Of a stretch of DNA of 64,000 bases, positions 57,601 through 64,000 are shown in pieces (the first letter of the stretch is position 1; every line of letters starts with the position of its first letter). The position numbers and the translations under genes were made by a program. Source of the stretch: Apricaphanius iberus (taxonomy: Eukaryota; Chordata; Actinopteri; Cyprinodontiformes; Aphaniidae); assembly GCA_028564705.1 (NCBI GenBank), contig JAPXFQ010000249.1, forward strand, positions 2,306,001 through 2,370,000. Reading direction: 5' to 3'. The notes beneath the pieces were generated by a model, which was given only the letters and a program-made list of their open reading frames with translations, did no database searches and was not told the DNA's origin.

Positions 57601-58618
57601 AGGGTGTTTGTAAAGGAACAGCAGTAATATTTGTGTTTCTAATTCATTTTTTTTTAGCATTCTAGTGGTTATTGTTTGTAAAAAAATAAATGAAACATAA
57701 CTGATTTATGTTTTAAAATGTTTATTTAATTAAATAGTAAAGAAGTGCATACTGTTTTAGAGGTGATGACAGTCACCTTTTTATCACCTTTTATCAAATG
57801 ACATTACTATCCATGTCACTTGTCTGATTTTTATGCTTGAAATGATTTAAAGACTTTAATGTTTGCGCTTTCTTCACCTGTGTTCTTGAGCAGGCCGAAA
57901 AGAATGGCTACTTGGAGGAGAAACTACAAGTGTTGCAGCAGCAGAATGAAGACTTGAGAGAGCAGATAGACAAGAATCTAGCTGTGTCCAGGTCTGTTAA
58001 TATGAGCTGGTAACTTATATGTAGCTTTCTTTGTAATAAGGTTGAGTTTAACATTTTAACATTTTTTTTAACATTTTGTTGCATTATAACCCTACACTTA
58101 AATTGATTTTAGATTATTGTATGTGATCACTACAGTGTAGCGTGAATAGCAATTAAAATAATTTGTGATATTCAAAATTTTTTTGACAAATCTTAAACAT
58201 GCAAATACAGTTACAGCTGAAAGTCTTTTGACATATGTAATATGTCATATAAAATCCCAATAGAGCACGGGTTTGTGGTTGTAACCCCAAATGTTGAAAC
58301 TTTAAGGTGAATACTTTCGCAGGGCATTTTAGAAGTTCTCTCCTTGGACCTGAAGTCTCTTTTTCAAACATTATTTTTTTTTACATATTCTTGTCTCTTT
58401 TCTACTTCAGGCAACTTTCCGAAGAGAACGCCAACCTGCAGGTGCATGTGGAGATGGAGAGCAAAGAGAAGAAGCGTCTGAGTCGCACCAATGAAGAACT
58501 GCTGTGGCGTCTGCAGACGGGCGAGCTGAGTCCACACATGACCCCCAGCTCATCCCCCATCCACCGCCCAGTCTCTGGACCAGGCTCCCCTGCCCGTCCA
58601 CATTCCTATCACCAGTGA
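34932..58618 (+). CDS. mtus2: Microtubule-associated scaffold protein 2 (TIP150-like)
   Basis: Microtubule plus-end tracking scaffold of the MTUS family. Coding exons: 34932-36656, 40564-40765, 41270-41482, 44121-44267, 46214-46312, 49358-49554, 55240-55306, 55559-55773, 55893-55998, 56088-56161, 56554-56652, 56735-56854, 57894-57991, 58411-58618. Splice sites are GT/AG and phases agree, giving about 1189 aa (human MTUS2 is 1369). The N-terminal half is disordered, with an SxIP EB-binding motif (SGIP, 435-438). The middle holds MTUS2-type blocks ([40 protein letters not shown]). From residue 796 a long coiled coil runs almost to the end ([14 protein letters not shown] to [16 protein letters not shown]), followed by a Ser/Pro tail. 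The start of exon 2 could instead be 40591, also in phase. MTUS2 is favoured over MTUS1 by these blocks and by the slc7a1 neighbour. Teleosts may have two copies; which one this is cannot be told. Confidence 0.93.
35871..36020 (+). repeat. mtus2: In-frame 30-bp tandem repeat in mtus2
   Basis: Five 10-residue units, residues 314-363: [53 protein letters not shown] units differ at synonymous and some replacement sites, so the array is not brand new. Each unit keeps a Ser after a basic-x-x context and before Phe-Asp. Confidence 0.95.
36790..40020. mobile_element. Large DNA-transposon relic (THAP-type, P/Kolobok-like)
   Basis: The left outer end (GAAGCCAACCCAG ... TTGCAGTTCCCCCTCCTC) is mirrored at the right (GAGGTGGGAACTGCATAGTTGGCTTC). 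Inner inverted segments match more strongly: CATATTGGATGTGGCAAAG at about 38337-38355 and its complement at about 39731-39749, with GACGCCTCAT also shared. A truncated THAP-like reading frame lies on the minus strand at 39701. It sits in the mtus2 intron after the long exon, and other repeats have inserted in it. Superfamily assignment is an inference from the THAP trace. Confidence 0.55.
39648..39701 (-). pseudogene. Truncated start of a THAP-domain protein
   Basis: Reading the minus strand from 39701 gives [17 protein letters not shown] and then a stop. Met-Pro and C-x4-C at the very N-terminus are typical of THAP zinc fingers, which occur in P-element and Kolobok transposases. The rest of the domain is absent. 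The stretch is short, so chance cannot be ruled out, but its place just inside an inverted repeat fits a transposon gene. Confidence 0.4.
40240..40430. mobile_element. Tc1-like terminal fragment
   Basis: TTTTCCACTTTTGTCAAAAAACTC and ACAAGGGGTATGAATACTTG are the terminal marks of the recurrent Tc1-like family. It lies 130 bp before the second mtus2 coding exon. Confidence 0.55.
41587..42082. mobile_element. TTAA-type element, copy 2 (5'-truncated)
   Basis: Closely resembles 4381-4852: TTTATATTGAAAGGATAATTT, GGCTGCTGTGTTTGTTT, GAGTATTCTATGAGCTG and GATACGTCTGCGTCTGAGTG all recur in the same order. The end AGAAGCATAAACTAGGCT corresponds to the right terminus of copy 1. The first 170 bp or so are missing. 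It abuts a Tc1-like element at its right edge. Confidence 0.75.
42083..42800 (+). pseudogene. Tc1-like transposase 3' part
   Basis: An open frame 42153-42437 encodes the C-terminal half of a DDE transposase: [11 protein letters not shown] carries the second catalytic Asp, and [16 protein letters not shown] carries the third acidic position. The catalytic N-terminal part and DNA-binding domain are absent. Short inverted repeats (GACTGGCCACAATAAAAGGC at 42087 and GCCTTTTCTTGTGGCCAGTC at about 42545) flank the frame. Downstream sequence to about 42800 follows the end of the same family. It is an inactive, truncated copy in a mtus2 intron. Confidence 0.75.
42801..44120. other. mtus2 intron sequence
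   Basis: Contains a (GT)n microsatellite at about 43335-43362. No repeat family or exon was recognised in the remainder. Confidence 0.5.
44268..45416. other. mtus2 intron sequence; nothing recognised
   Basis: AT-rich; no exon, RNA gene or repeat family was identified. Confidence 0.4.
45417..45620. mobile_element. Tc1-like terminal fragment in mtus2 intron
   Basis: ACAGTGCCTTAAACATTTATAC is the terminal sequence of the recurrent Tc1-like family, and TGTGCCATTCTAACACATTT matches its interior. The middle is lost. Confidence 0.55.
45690..46014. mobile_element. Relic of the TAGGGATGCA hAT MITE family
   Basis: The right end GGTATCAATGCATCCCTA is the inverted form of the end of the MITE at 959-1343, and GATACCAGTA motifs recur inside. 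The left terminus is worn away. Confidence 0.55.
46948..47242. repeat. Near-perfect tandem duplication with short filler
   Basis: About 130 bp beginning AATAATACTTGTGCCTATTT and ending GGGGGGTAAATCC is repeated at an offset of 163 bp (46948-47079 and 47111-47242) with almost no differences. The 30-bp filler contains 21 nt (47086-47106) found exactly inverted at 48725-48745. Confidence 0.9.
47280..48870 (-). mobile_element. Tc1-like copy split by a composite insertion
   Basis: 47280-47452 (GTCAGCAGGGAAGCATAAAG, CAATGACTGTCGCAACTTTA, GGCAGCTTGGATTTG) and about 48618-48870 (AGGAATGTGATG, GCAGCAGTCCACTCG, CCTTCCACTCAAGTTCCCAT, ATATGTTTGGATACAAC) are consecutive parts of the family also seen at 21502-22528. 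The 1.2 kb between them is foreign: a TAGGGTTGGGCGG hAT-like end at about 47454, a LINE 3' end, and unidentified sequence. Confidence 0.7.
47640..48188 (+). mobile_element. 5'-truncated LINE with (TTCTGA)n tail
   Basis: The plus strand reads the C-terminal end of a non-LTR ORF2, including [31 protein letters not shown] and [14 protein letters not shown]. It then runs through an AT-rich 3'UTR to AATTCCTTGTATGTG, CATTAAAGCTGATTC and four TTCTGA-type units. It is a typical dead, 5'-truncated insertion nested in the Tc1-like copy. Confidence 0.8.
48871..49357. other. mtus2 intron sequence
   Basis: Nothing recognised apart from the pyrimidine-rich acceptor region before exon 49358-49554. Confidence 0.4.
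50556..51159. mobile_element. Possible MITE in mtus2 intron
   Basis: The left end CAGTGTGCTTACATGCA and the inverted right end CAGTGCATGGACATGCA are related. No matching target-site duplication was seen. The interior is non-coding and less AT-rich than its flanks. Confidence 0.45.
51160..55239. other. Large mtus2 intron with a pyrimidine tract
   Basis: A C/T-rich tract at about 52475-52560 (CTCCT units) makes purine-rich minus-strand frames that are not genes. The patch 52310-52740 is less AT-rich and could include a promoter for a short mtus2 form, but no frame-compatible exon was found. A retroposon-end fragment lies at about 54480-54530. The rest is unrecognised AT-rich DNA. Confidence 0.4.
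56216..56520. repeat. Fish retroposon fragment inside mtus2 intron
   Basis: TCCATCCTTTCTTTTTCTAT, TTGCGGGGGGCTGGTTCC, TTTTTGGACAGTGGGAAGAA, GCCGGAGTACCCAGAGAGAA, ATGCAAACTCCATGCAGAAA and GGGATTCAAATCCAGGACC follow the family seen at 32736-32990. It nearly fills the 392-bp intron between exons 56088-56161 and 56554-56652. Confidence 0.75.
56890..57600. repeat. Unclassified repeat-like segment in mtus2 intron
   Basis: Two related CACACAGAT(G/A)CAGTT(C/T)AGT blocks (about 57005 and 57093), a CpG-rich centre (about 57210-57250) and a two-unit tandem repeat (about 57483-57560, TGATGCTCTCATAACATTGCAGAG / TGATGCTTTCATAACATTGCAGAA). The composition differs from the surrounding intron and may be a solo LTR or another insertion; ends were not defined. 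Confidence 0.35.
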
Positions 58619-59459
58619 CTGTTTGCACCAAAAATCCTATTTTATTAGTGTTTTATTTAACTTGGGGGGCGGGAATCCTCTTTTTTAAAGGAATATTATA
58701 CAATCAGTTGACAAAGAGACAGTAATATGTAAATTTCTCTACCCATATGATGCATTTCCAATCCAGAGATCTTTTATTATTTTTATTTCTGACCTCGAGA
58801 ATTGTATGGATGATTCCACAAGAAGAGTAAAACCTTAGCATCTCTTTCCAGCAGGTGAAAGTTCAGAGAGCATCGCAGTGCCTCATTTACGTGTTTTTGC
58901 CTCCATCTACATGTTCCCCTTCCCTTCCAGCTCTCAGGATGATGGATAAATAAGACATAGTAGATGTTCAAAGCTCAACAACAAAAACAAGAAGCGCCTT
59001 CTGTCATCCCTTTTGTCCCACCAGCAAGGTCTACTTGGGGCTTGGCAGCATTAGGAGCAAAATCCAGTCTCCAAGTGGGGATTAACATTTTGTGTATGAA
59101 TCATACCAAGCCATGTAACCTCCAAGCAATTCATAACTCCATGGGTTAACTGCCAACACAGTGTAAGTATATTATGAGTTATTACATGTGTAAACTTTAT
59201 AGGTGTATGACTATCTTTCCAGCATGAGTTGTTATCTAATTAGAATGTTTTTTTCTCCAAATTATTTAATTTAAATATGATAAAGAGTGTAACTGGAAAG
59301 AAACAACATAGGATATTTCAGCTATAGTAAAGGTAATCAAATCCCACAAATTAAAACCACCAAAGAAGAAATGATTTAGCAATTAAATCCACCATAAATT
59401 GTATGTTGGGAACTCAATGCACACTCATGCTTTAGACAAAGCTAAATTTGGATTTATTT
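58619..59459 (+). other. mtus2: Probable start of mtus2 3'UTR
   Basis: Non-coding sequence after the mtus2 stop. No canonical AATAAA was noticed in the first few hundred bases; ATAAAT occurs at about 58947. Confidence 0.35.
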
Positions 59460-60030
59460 TGGTGCTTTGCTTAAGTCTTCATACCCTTTGAATTCTGTTT
59501 TTTTTTTTTTTTTTTACATTTTTGGGAATGTTACAGACAATGTTGAATGTTAAATATTGGGATTTATGAGATAAAAAGCTGAAACATATACCATGATTAT
59601 GAATTTAGATAAGCTGAATTAATATGCATGTAACACTTAACAGAGACCATCTTTCAGTGCAATTTCAGCTGCAAGTCTTTTGAAGTACGTCTTTACCAGC
59701 TTTATAAATTTAGGGATTTATATTTTTTTTTATTAAGTACATGAGTATATTCAATAAACTTTAAACAATTTATTTTAATAGATATCAGCACAAGACTCTT
59801 TACTCATAGCTGACATGATGTTGCAATATTGCTTCCCGGTATCAAAGTAGATGGGGCTGAAATACCACACAGCTTTACTAATCATCAAATATTTTGAAAA
59901 ACATCTGCCAGCTATGCACTATTTTACAGTGGTCTGTTACATAATAGTCTAAGACACACTTAGGTTTGGGGTTATAACATGACAAATTGTAGAAAACGTT
60001 CAAAGGGTATGAATATTTTTGCAGTAACAG
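59460..60030. mobile_element. Internally deleted Tc1-like element
   Basis: The left end (GCTTTGCTTAAGTCTTCATACCC) is mirrored at the right (AAAGGGTATGAATATTTTTGCAG). Inner marks GGGATTTATGAGATAAAAAG and AGCTGCAAGTCTTTTGAAGT identify the recurrent Tc1-like family. There is no transposase. It sits between the convergent mtus2 and stom genes. Confidence 0.75.
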
Positions 60031-60706
60031 ATTACTTGATCTTTTCTGTGCTCTGTTCAGTGTTCTGGATTTTTCTTTATGTACAGCTCAAACAATGAAA
60101 CCAAATTATCTGCAGCTCGTGTTCATGTTTTGCAACATTTTCGGAGTCATCTGATGCAATGTTCCTAATTTCTCAGGATTCTGAGAAGATTTATGAGTCA
60201 TCAGATGGAAGCAACTGCCTAGCTTTTATTTCATTCAGATTGCAGATATTTTATTTGTTAATGTTTACATATAACGACCAGCCATCAGAAGCATGTTTTG
60301 CTAAACATTATTTTTTGTATACAGGCAATTAAACATTAACAGTATGCAGAAATCGCCTAACATGTTTAAAGCATTGTATAAACATCACTACTTATAGATT
60401 ACTGTATTTTATTTATACATTTCATCAAACATAACGTGTGTACACCTGTTTAAAACAGGTATTTGGTTGTAGCTGTGTTTAATGTTAGATAAGATAATTA
60501 CATTTCTTAGAAAGACTATTTGCTGTATTCTGAGAGTGGAAGTTGCCTTTCCTACATCAGGTACTCCGATTGCACTGATTGCCTCCGTGTCCTGTGGACA
60601 CTATCTTATACACATTTACTGAATGAATAAGTATACAGTAAGAGCTTTGTTTACGGTTTACATGCAATATCAGAGAGAGGTTGTCATAGAATGTGGATGT
60701 CCTTTA

Positions 60707-60939
60707 TGGAGGACCAACTCTGCCATAATTGAAAATAAATGAATAAATAAATAAATGGGTAGGTACAATTGTAAATAAATCAATCTAGAAATACATTCAA
60801 GAAAAATATTCAATTTCACATATATTTATTTACACGTTTTTTTTTCTGCATTTATTTATTTATTTACACATCACATTTATTTCTTTCACATTCATCCATT
60901 CATTTATTTATTTTCAATTATGGCAGAGTTGGTCCTCCA
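60707..60939. mobile_element. Hairpin MITE (mariner/Tc1 type)
   Basis: A 233-bp element flanked by TA (60705-60706, 60940-60941). The first and last 34 bp are perfect inverted repeats starting TGGAGGACCAACTCTGCCAT. The interior is AAAT-rich filler with no coding capacity. Perfect arms suggest recent insertion. Confidence 0.9.
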
Positions 60940-61302
60940 TATTCTTTACTTCTGTGGATTTATGTTTAAAAAGATTGTATTCAGGTCCTCTAAAGAAGTC
61001 TACATGGAAGCATGTCTGCTGTGAATTGTTTTTGTTCCTTCCGTATTGGATTCACTCTCCTCTAGAACTGAAACGGTTACTTAGATGTGGTTAATAATGA
61101 GAGGTTATGGCTGTGTATGTTGCACTTTGTGTTTACTTATTAAATCACAATACGCTTAAGTACACAAAAACATGGTTTGGTTTGTATTTGCTTGGAACAC
61201 ACGTGTGGCTCTTTCTCCTCCCTATTCAAAACATGCAGACTTACATGGGGAAGTAAATGAATGTGAAGGGAACAGCTGAGAAGAATTTGTAGGCAACAGG
61301 AT

Positions 61303-62934
61303 TCATAGCTTTTTCTGCATGAAACACTGCATCATGTCTATGGGCAGAGGGAAAATGATGGTGGAGTTCTTCTCTGCAGCAATGGCATTGAGAGTCTGCA
61401 GGTATCGCAGCTGGAGAGCAGACGGGGCTTCAGCTATGACTAGAGATGCTTCTTTCAGAGCTCTGGAAGCATTCATTTCGCCCTCTGCAGCAATGATCTG
61501 AAACGGAGACAAACAATAACCCCCCTTACTACCATTTCCTCCAGGTTTATTTTTTTTGTGATGAAGCTCGTATGACATGGGATGTAATTCTTCCACTGCT
61601 GCGCTCACTTTAGCTCTGGCCTCCCGGGTGGCCTCTGCCTCTGCAGCCATGGCTCTCTGCAGCTGCTGAGGCAGCTTCACATCTTTGATCTCCACACGCT
61701 CCACCTTGATACCCCATGAATAGGTGGCCTCATCCAGTGCTTCCTACAGGAGAACAAACACTCATCCAGGTTCATTTCAGATATACTTTAGCAAACTGAG
61801 ACAAAAGTAATCAAAATATTTTTAGTTCAGCAACTTTTAAGGCTGAGGGAGCTTACATACAGTGCCTCGCAAAATGCTAAAACCTACGGTTTTTCATTTT
61901 ACTGGGATTTTTGAGAGAGACAAACAAAGTAGTGCATAATTGTGAATCGGAAAGAAAATGATCAACCATTCTTACAAATAAATATTTAAAACAATTAGCA
62001 TATTTGTTTAGCTTATTTTCACCCATAAGTAAAATTCATAATCAATTACACCCAAAATAACCCAAGAAAAAAATTGAATCCACATTGTTTTGTTGCAGAT
62101 TCCTAAAGAACTCCAATCTTCAGTTAGACGCGGCAAGCACATTAAAGACTGATTTATATTGGTAAAGAAACCCTACATTACATGAGTTTCCTTACTCTTT
62201 ACAATTATTCGTTACTTTGTTTTGGTCGGATGCAAAACATCTAAGCACTATATTGAAGTTTGAGACTGTTGAGACAAAATGGGACCAAGTTTAACAGATA
62301 TGTGTCTTTGGCATTAAAATTCCTCCAAAGCATTCAGGACCATTGATTCCTTTGTTACAGTTTTTTATCTAACCTGCATACTGAGTGAAATTCCTTCTCT
62401 GTCAGACAGAAGTTCTGAAAGGTTTTTGGTGCCGAGGACATTCCTCAGAGTGGTTTGTGCAAGCAGCCTTGTGGATGAGTGTGCATTGGACACATTGGCC
62501 ACAGCCGAGATGGGACAGTGTATGCGAAAGTAGACAGCTCCATCCACGGACACAGTGACTGAGTCTTTGGTTAGTATCTGTGGAAGGTTAGATGGATAAA
62601 ACATTGTTCATTGCATTTTTTAGTAAACGTGCGAGAAGATGATAGGTTTATTAGAAACACAACCTGACTCTGCATTCAATGTACACAAGGAAAACACACC
62701 TCTTGTGGAGGGATGTCGAATGACACAGTCCTTAGATCAACTTTTAAGAAGTTATCAGTGCAGGGTAAAACAAAAAAGAGGCCTAGAAGAGAAGAGAGAA
62801 ACAGACTACATCAGTTTCAAATTGAACTAGTGTGTTTACTGTGGCACGCAAATCCACGAACCTGGTCCTTTAGGTTTTCGATCGGAGATTCGTCCGAGTC
62901 TAAAAATGACTGCTCGCTCATACTCCTTTACAAT
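61303..62934 (-). CDS. stom: Stomatin-family membrane protein, C-terminal exons
   Basis: SPFH/prohibitin-homology protein that forms oligomers on the inner face of the plasma membrane and regulates ion channels and transporters. Exons in gene order on the minus strand: 62934-62862, 62782-62700, 62577-62374, 61743-61609, 61497-61303. All junctions are GT/AG and in phase. Readable protein (about 229 aa): [17 protein letters not shown], then [92 protein letters not shown] and [12 protein letters not shown], ending QCFMQKKL. The N-terminal cytoplasmic part and membrane hairpin (about 55-60 residues) must lie beyond the right edge. Identity is closer to STOM than to STOML3 ([29 protein letters not shown]), but a fish stoml3-type paralogue remains possible. 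Confidence 0.9.
61857..62040. mobile_element. Tc1-like terminal fragment in stom intron
   Basis: ACAGTGCCTCGCAAAATGCT, TTTACTGGGATTTTTGAGAG, GTAGTGCATAATTGTGAATC and ACAAATAAATATTTAAAAC follow the left terminal region of the recurrent Tc1-like family. It lies between stom exons 62374-62577 and 61609-61743. Confidence 0.7.
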
Positions 62935-62989
62935 CTGGACACAGAGGAAAGCCAAGCAATATAGAGTAAAATTATTCTAGACAAGTTTT

Positions 62990-64000
62990 TACTTATTGCG
63001 TTCCAAAATCATTCATCCCCTTAAAGTTTTCTTCACATTTTGTTCACATTACATAAAAGGTTTATGTTATTTGGATTGCACAAGATAAACTAATACAGCA
63101 AGATTCTAAAGTGGAAATAAACTTCTTTTTCTTTCAACATGTTTTAAATTGAGCCCCCAGGGTAGAAACACATTTTTACATCTACAAGCCTTTAAAATAA
63201 TGTCATTACTAGCTTTGCACATTTACATACTGAAATTGTTACCCTTCCTTCTTTGCAAAATAGCTCAAGCTCCGATAGACTGGGTGGAGATTGTGAACAT
63301 AATTTTTCAAGTGTTGTCAGAGATTTTCAATTGAATTTCAGTCTTGACATTGACTGGACCATACTTCTTTCTGCTTTTCCACTTGGGGGTTACCACAAAA
63401 AATCATCTGTCTCTATTCCCTTCCTCTGCACTCACACCAACCCTTTCTACTTACTATTGTTTTATAAATCATATAAAATATTTTACAGAGTATTTGTAGA
63501 TATATCTTTTTATTGGACCTGAGTTGCAAATCCCCATAGCTCCTCCAGGCTTACCATATACTTCTTGGCTTCCTCTCTATTAAATGTTCTCTTTGTCAGG
63601 CTTGTCAATTTAGGTGTTGGGCTGTTGTAATATGACATAATTCTGCTTTAAACTTCTAATCAACAGTGTACTTGACCCATTTGGTGTCTTGCTGGGTCTT
63701 CATGACACTGTTTGTTCACTAAGTTTATTTAGAAATCCTCAGGCTACATCGGACAACAGTTGCAATTACAATTGGATGTGGACTCGATTTACTAAATAGG
63801 ACAGGATTATGATAGAATTATCTGAAGGCAATCGATTTTATGGGGTACCAAAGGAGACGAAATACAAATGCATCCCACATTTTATGGATGTTAGTTTGTA
63901 AAATAAAGAAATTAACACAGTATATTGTTTTCTTTCCCATTCACAATGATGCTCTACTCTGTGTTGGTCTATCAAATACAGCCCAATCATCAACAAATAA
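62990..64000 (-). mobile_element. Tc1-like transposon relic running off the window
   Basis: The left end near TTGCGTTCCAAAATCATTC is followed by the family order TTGCAAAATAGCTCAAGCTC, GACTGGGTGGAGATTGTGAA, GATTTTCAATTGAATTTCAG, TGACATTGACTGGACCATAC, GCTCCTCCAGGCTTACCATA, GTTTGTTCACTAAGTTTATT, GAAGGCAATCGATTTTATGG and CTCTGTGTTGGTCTATCAAA. Transposase remnants would read on the minus strand and are broken. It lies in the stom intron upstream of exon 62934-62862. Confidence 0.8.

Noticed and set aside
34932..58618. Naming the coiled-coil gene mtus1
   Set aside because: [40 protein letters not shown] and [10 protein letters not shown] match MTUS2 better than MTUS1.

Overview
The window is vertebrate and almost certainly teleost DNA. 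It is AT-rich, its genes are split into short exons with GT/AG introns, and the space between exons is full of decayed Tc1-like, hAT-like and LINE/SINE-type repeats of the kinds common in fish genomes. All gene calls come from conceptual translation and remembered family sequences; no search was run.

Three protein-coding genes can be supported. (1) slc7a1 (cationic amino acid transporter CAT-1), plus strand, coding exons 11983-19033, about 639 aa. It carries two tandem alternative copies of one exon (14211-14350 and 14572-14708). Reading frame makes them mutually exclusive, and they differ at the positions that separate CAT-2B from CAT-2A in its paralogue SLC7A2. (2) mtus2 (microtubule-associated scaffold 2 / TIP150-like), plus strand, 14 recognised coding exons, 34932-58618, about 1189 aa, with a candidate non-coding first exon near 24.7-24.9 kb. 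(3) A stomatin-family gene (closest to stom), minus strand, 62934-61303. Its N-terminal exons lie beyond the right edge. mtus2 and stom are convergent; slc7a1 and mtus2 are in tandem. SLC7A1 and MTUS2 are also neighbours in human (13q12), which supports choosing these over the paralogous SLC7A2/MTUS1 pair.

Layout: 1-11.9 kb is gene-poor and repeat-rich (two hAT MITEs, one nested in a Tc1 relic; a TTAA-flanked element; Tc1 fragments), and may hold untranslated 5' exons of slc7a1. 12-19 kb is the slc7a1 body. 19-23.2 kb is its probable 3'UTR, with two poly(A) signals and two transposon insertions. 24.7-34.7 kb is the putative large first intron of mtus2, with a full-length but dead Tc1-like copy, a hAT element and LINE pieces. 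34.7-36.7 kb is the long mtus2 exon. 36.8-40.1 kb is a large DNA-transposon relic with a trace of a THAP domain. 40.6-58.6 kb holds the remaining mtus2 exons and repeat-filled introns, including a nested Tc1/LINE locus. 58.6-61.3 kb is the convergent intergenic gap with a hairpin MITE. 61.3-64 kb is the stom part plus a Tc1-like copy running off the edge.

No prokaryotic system, CRISPR array or gene cluster is present. The most notable biology is the mutually exclusive exon pair in slc7a1.
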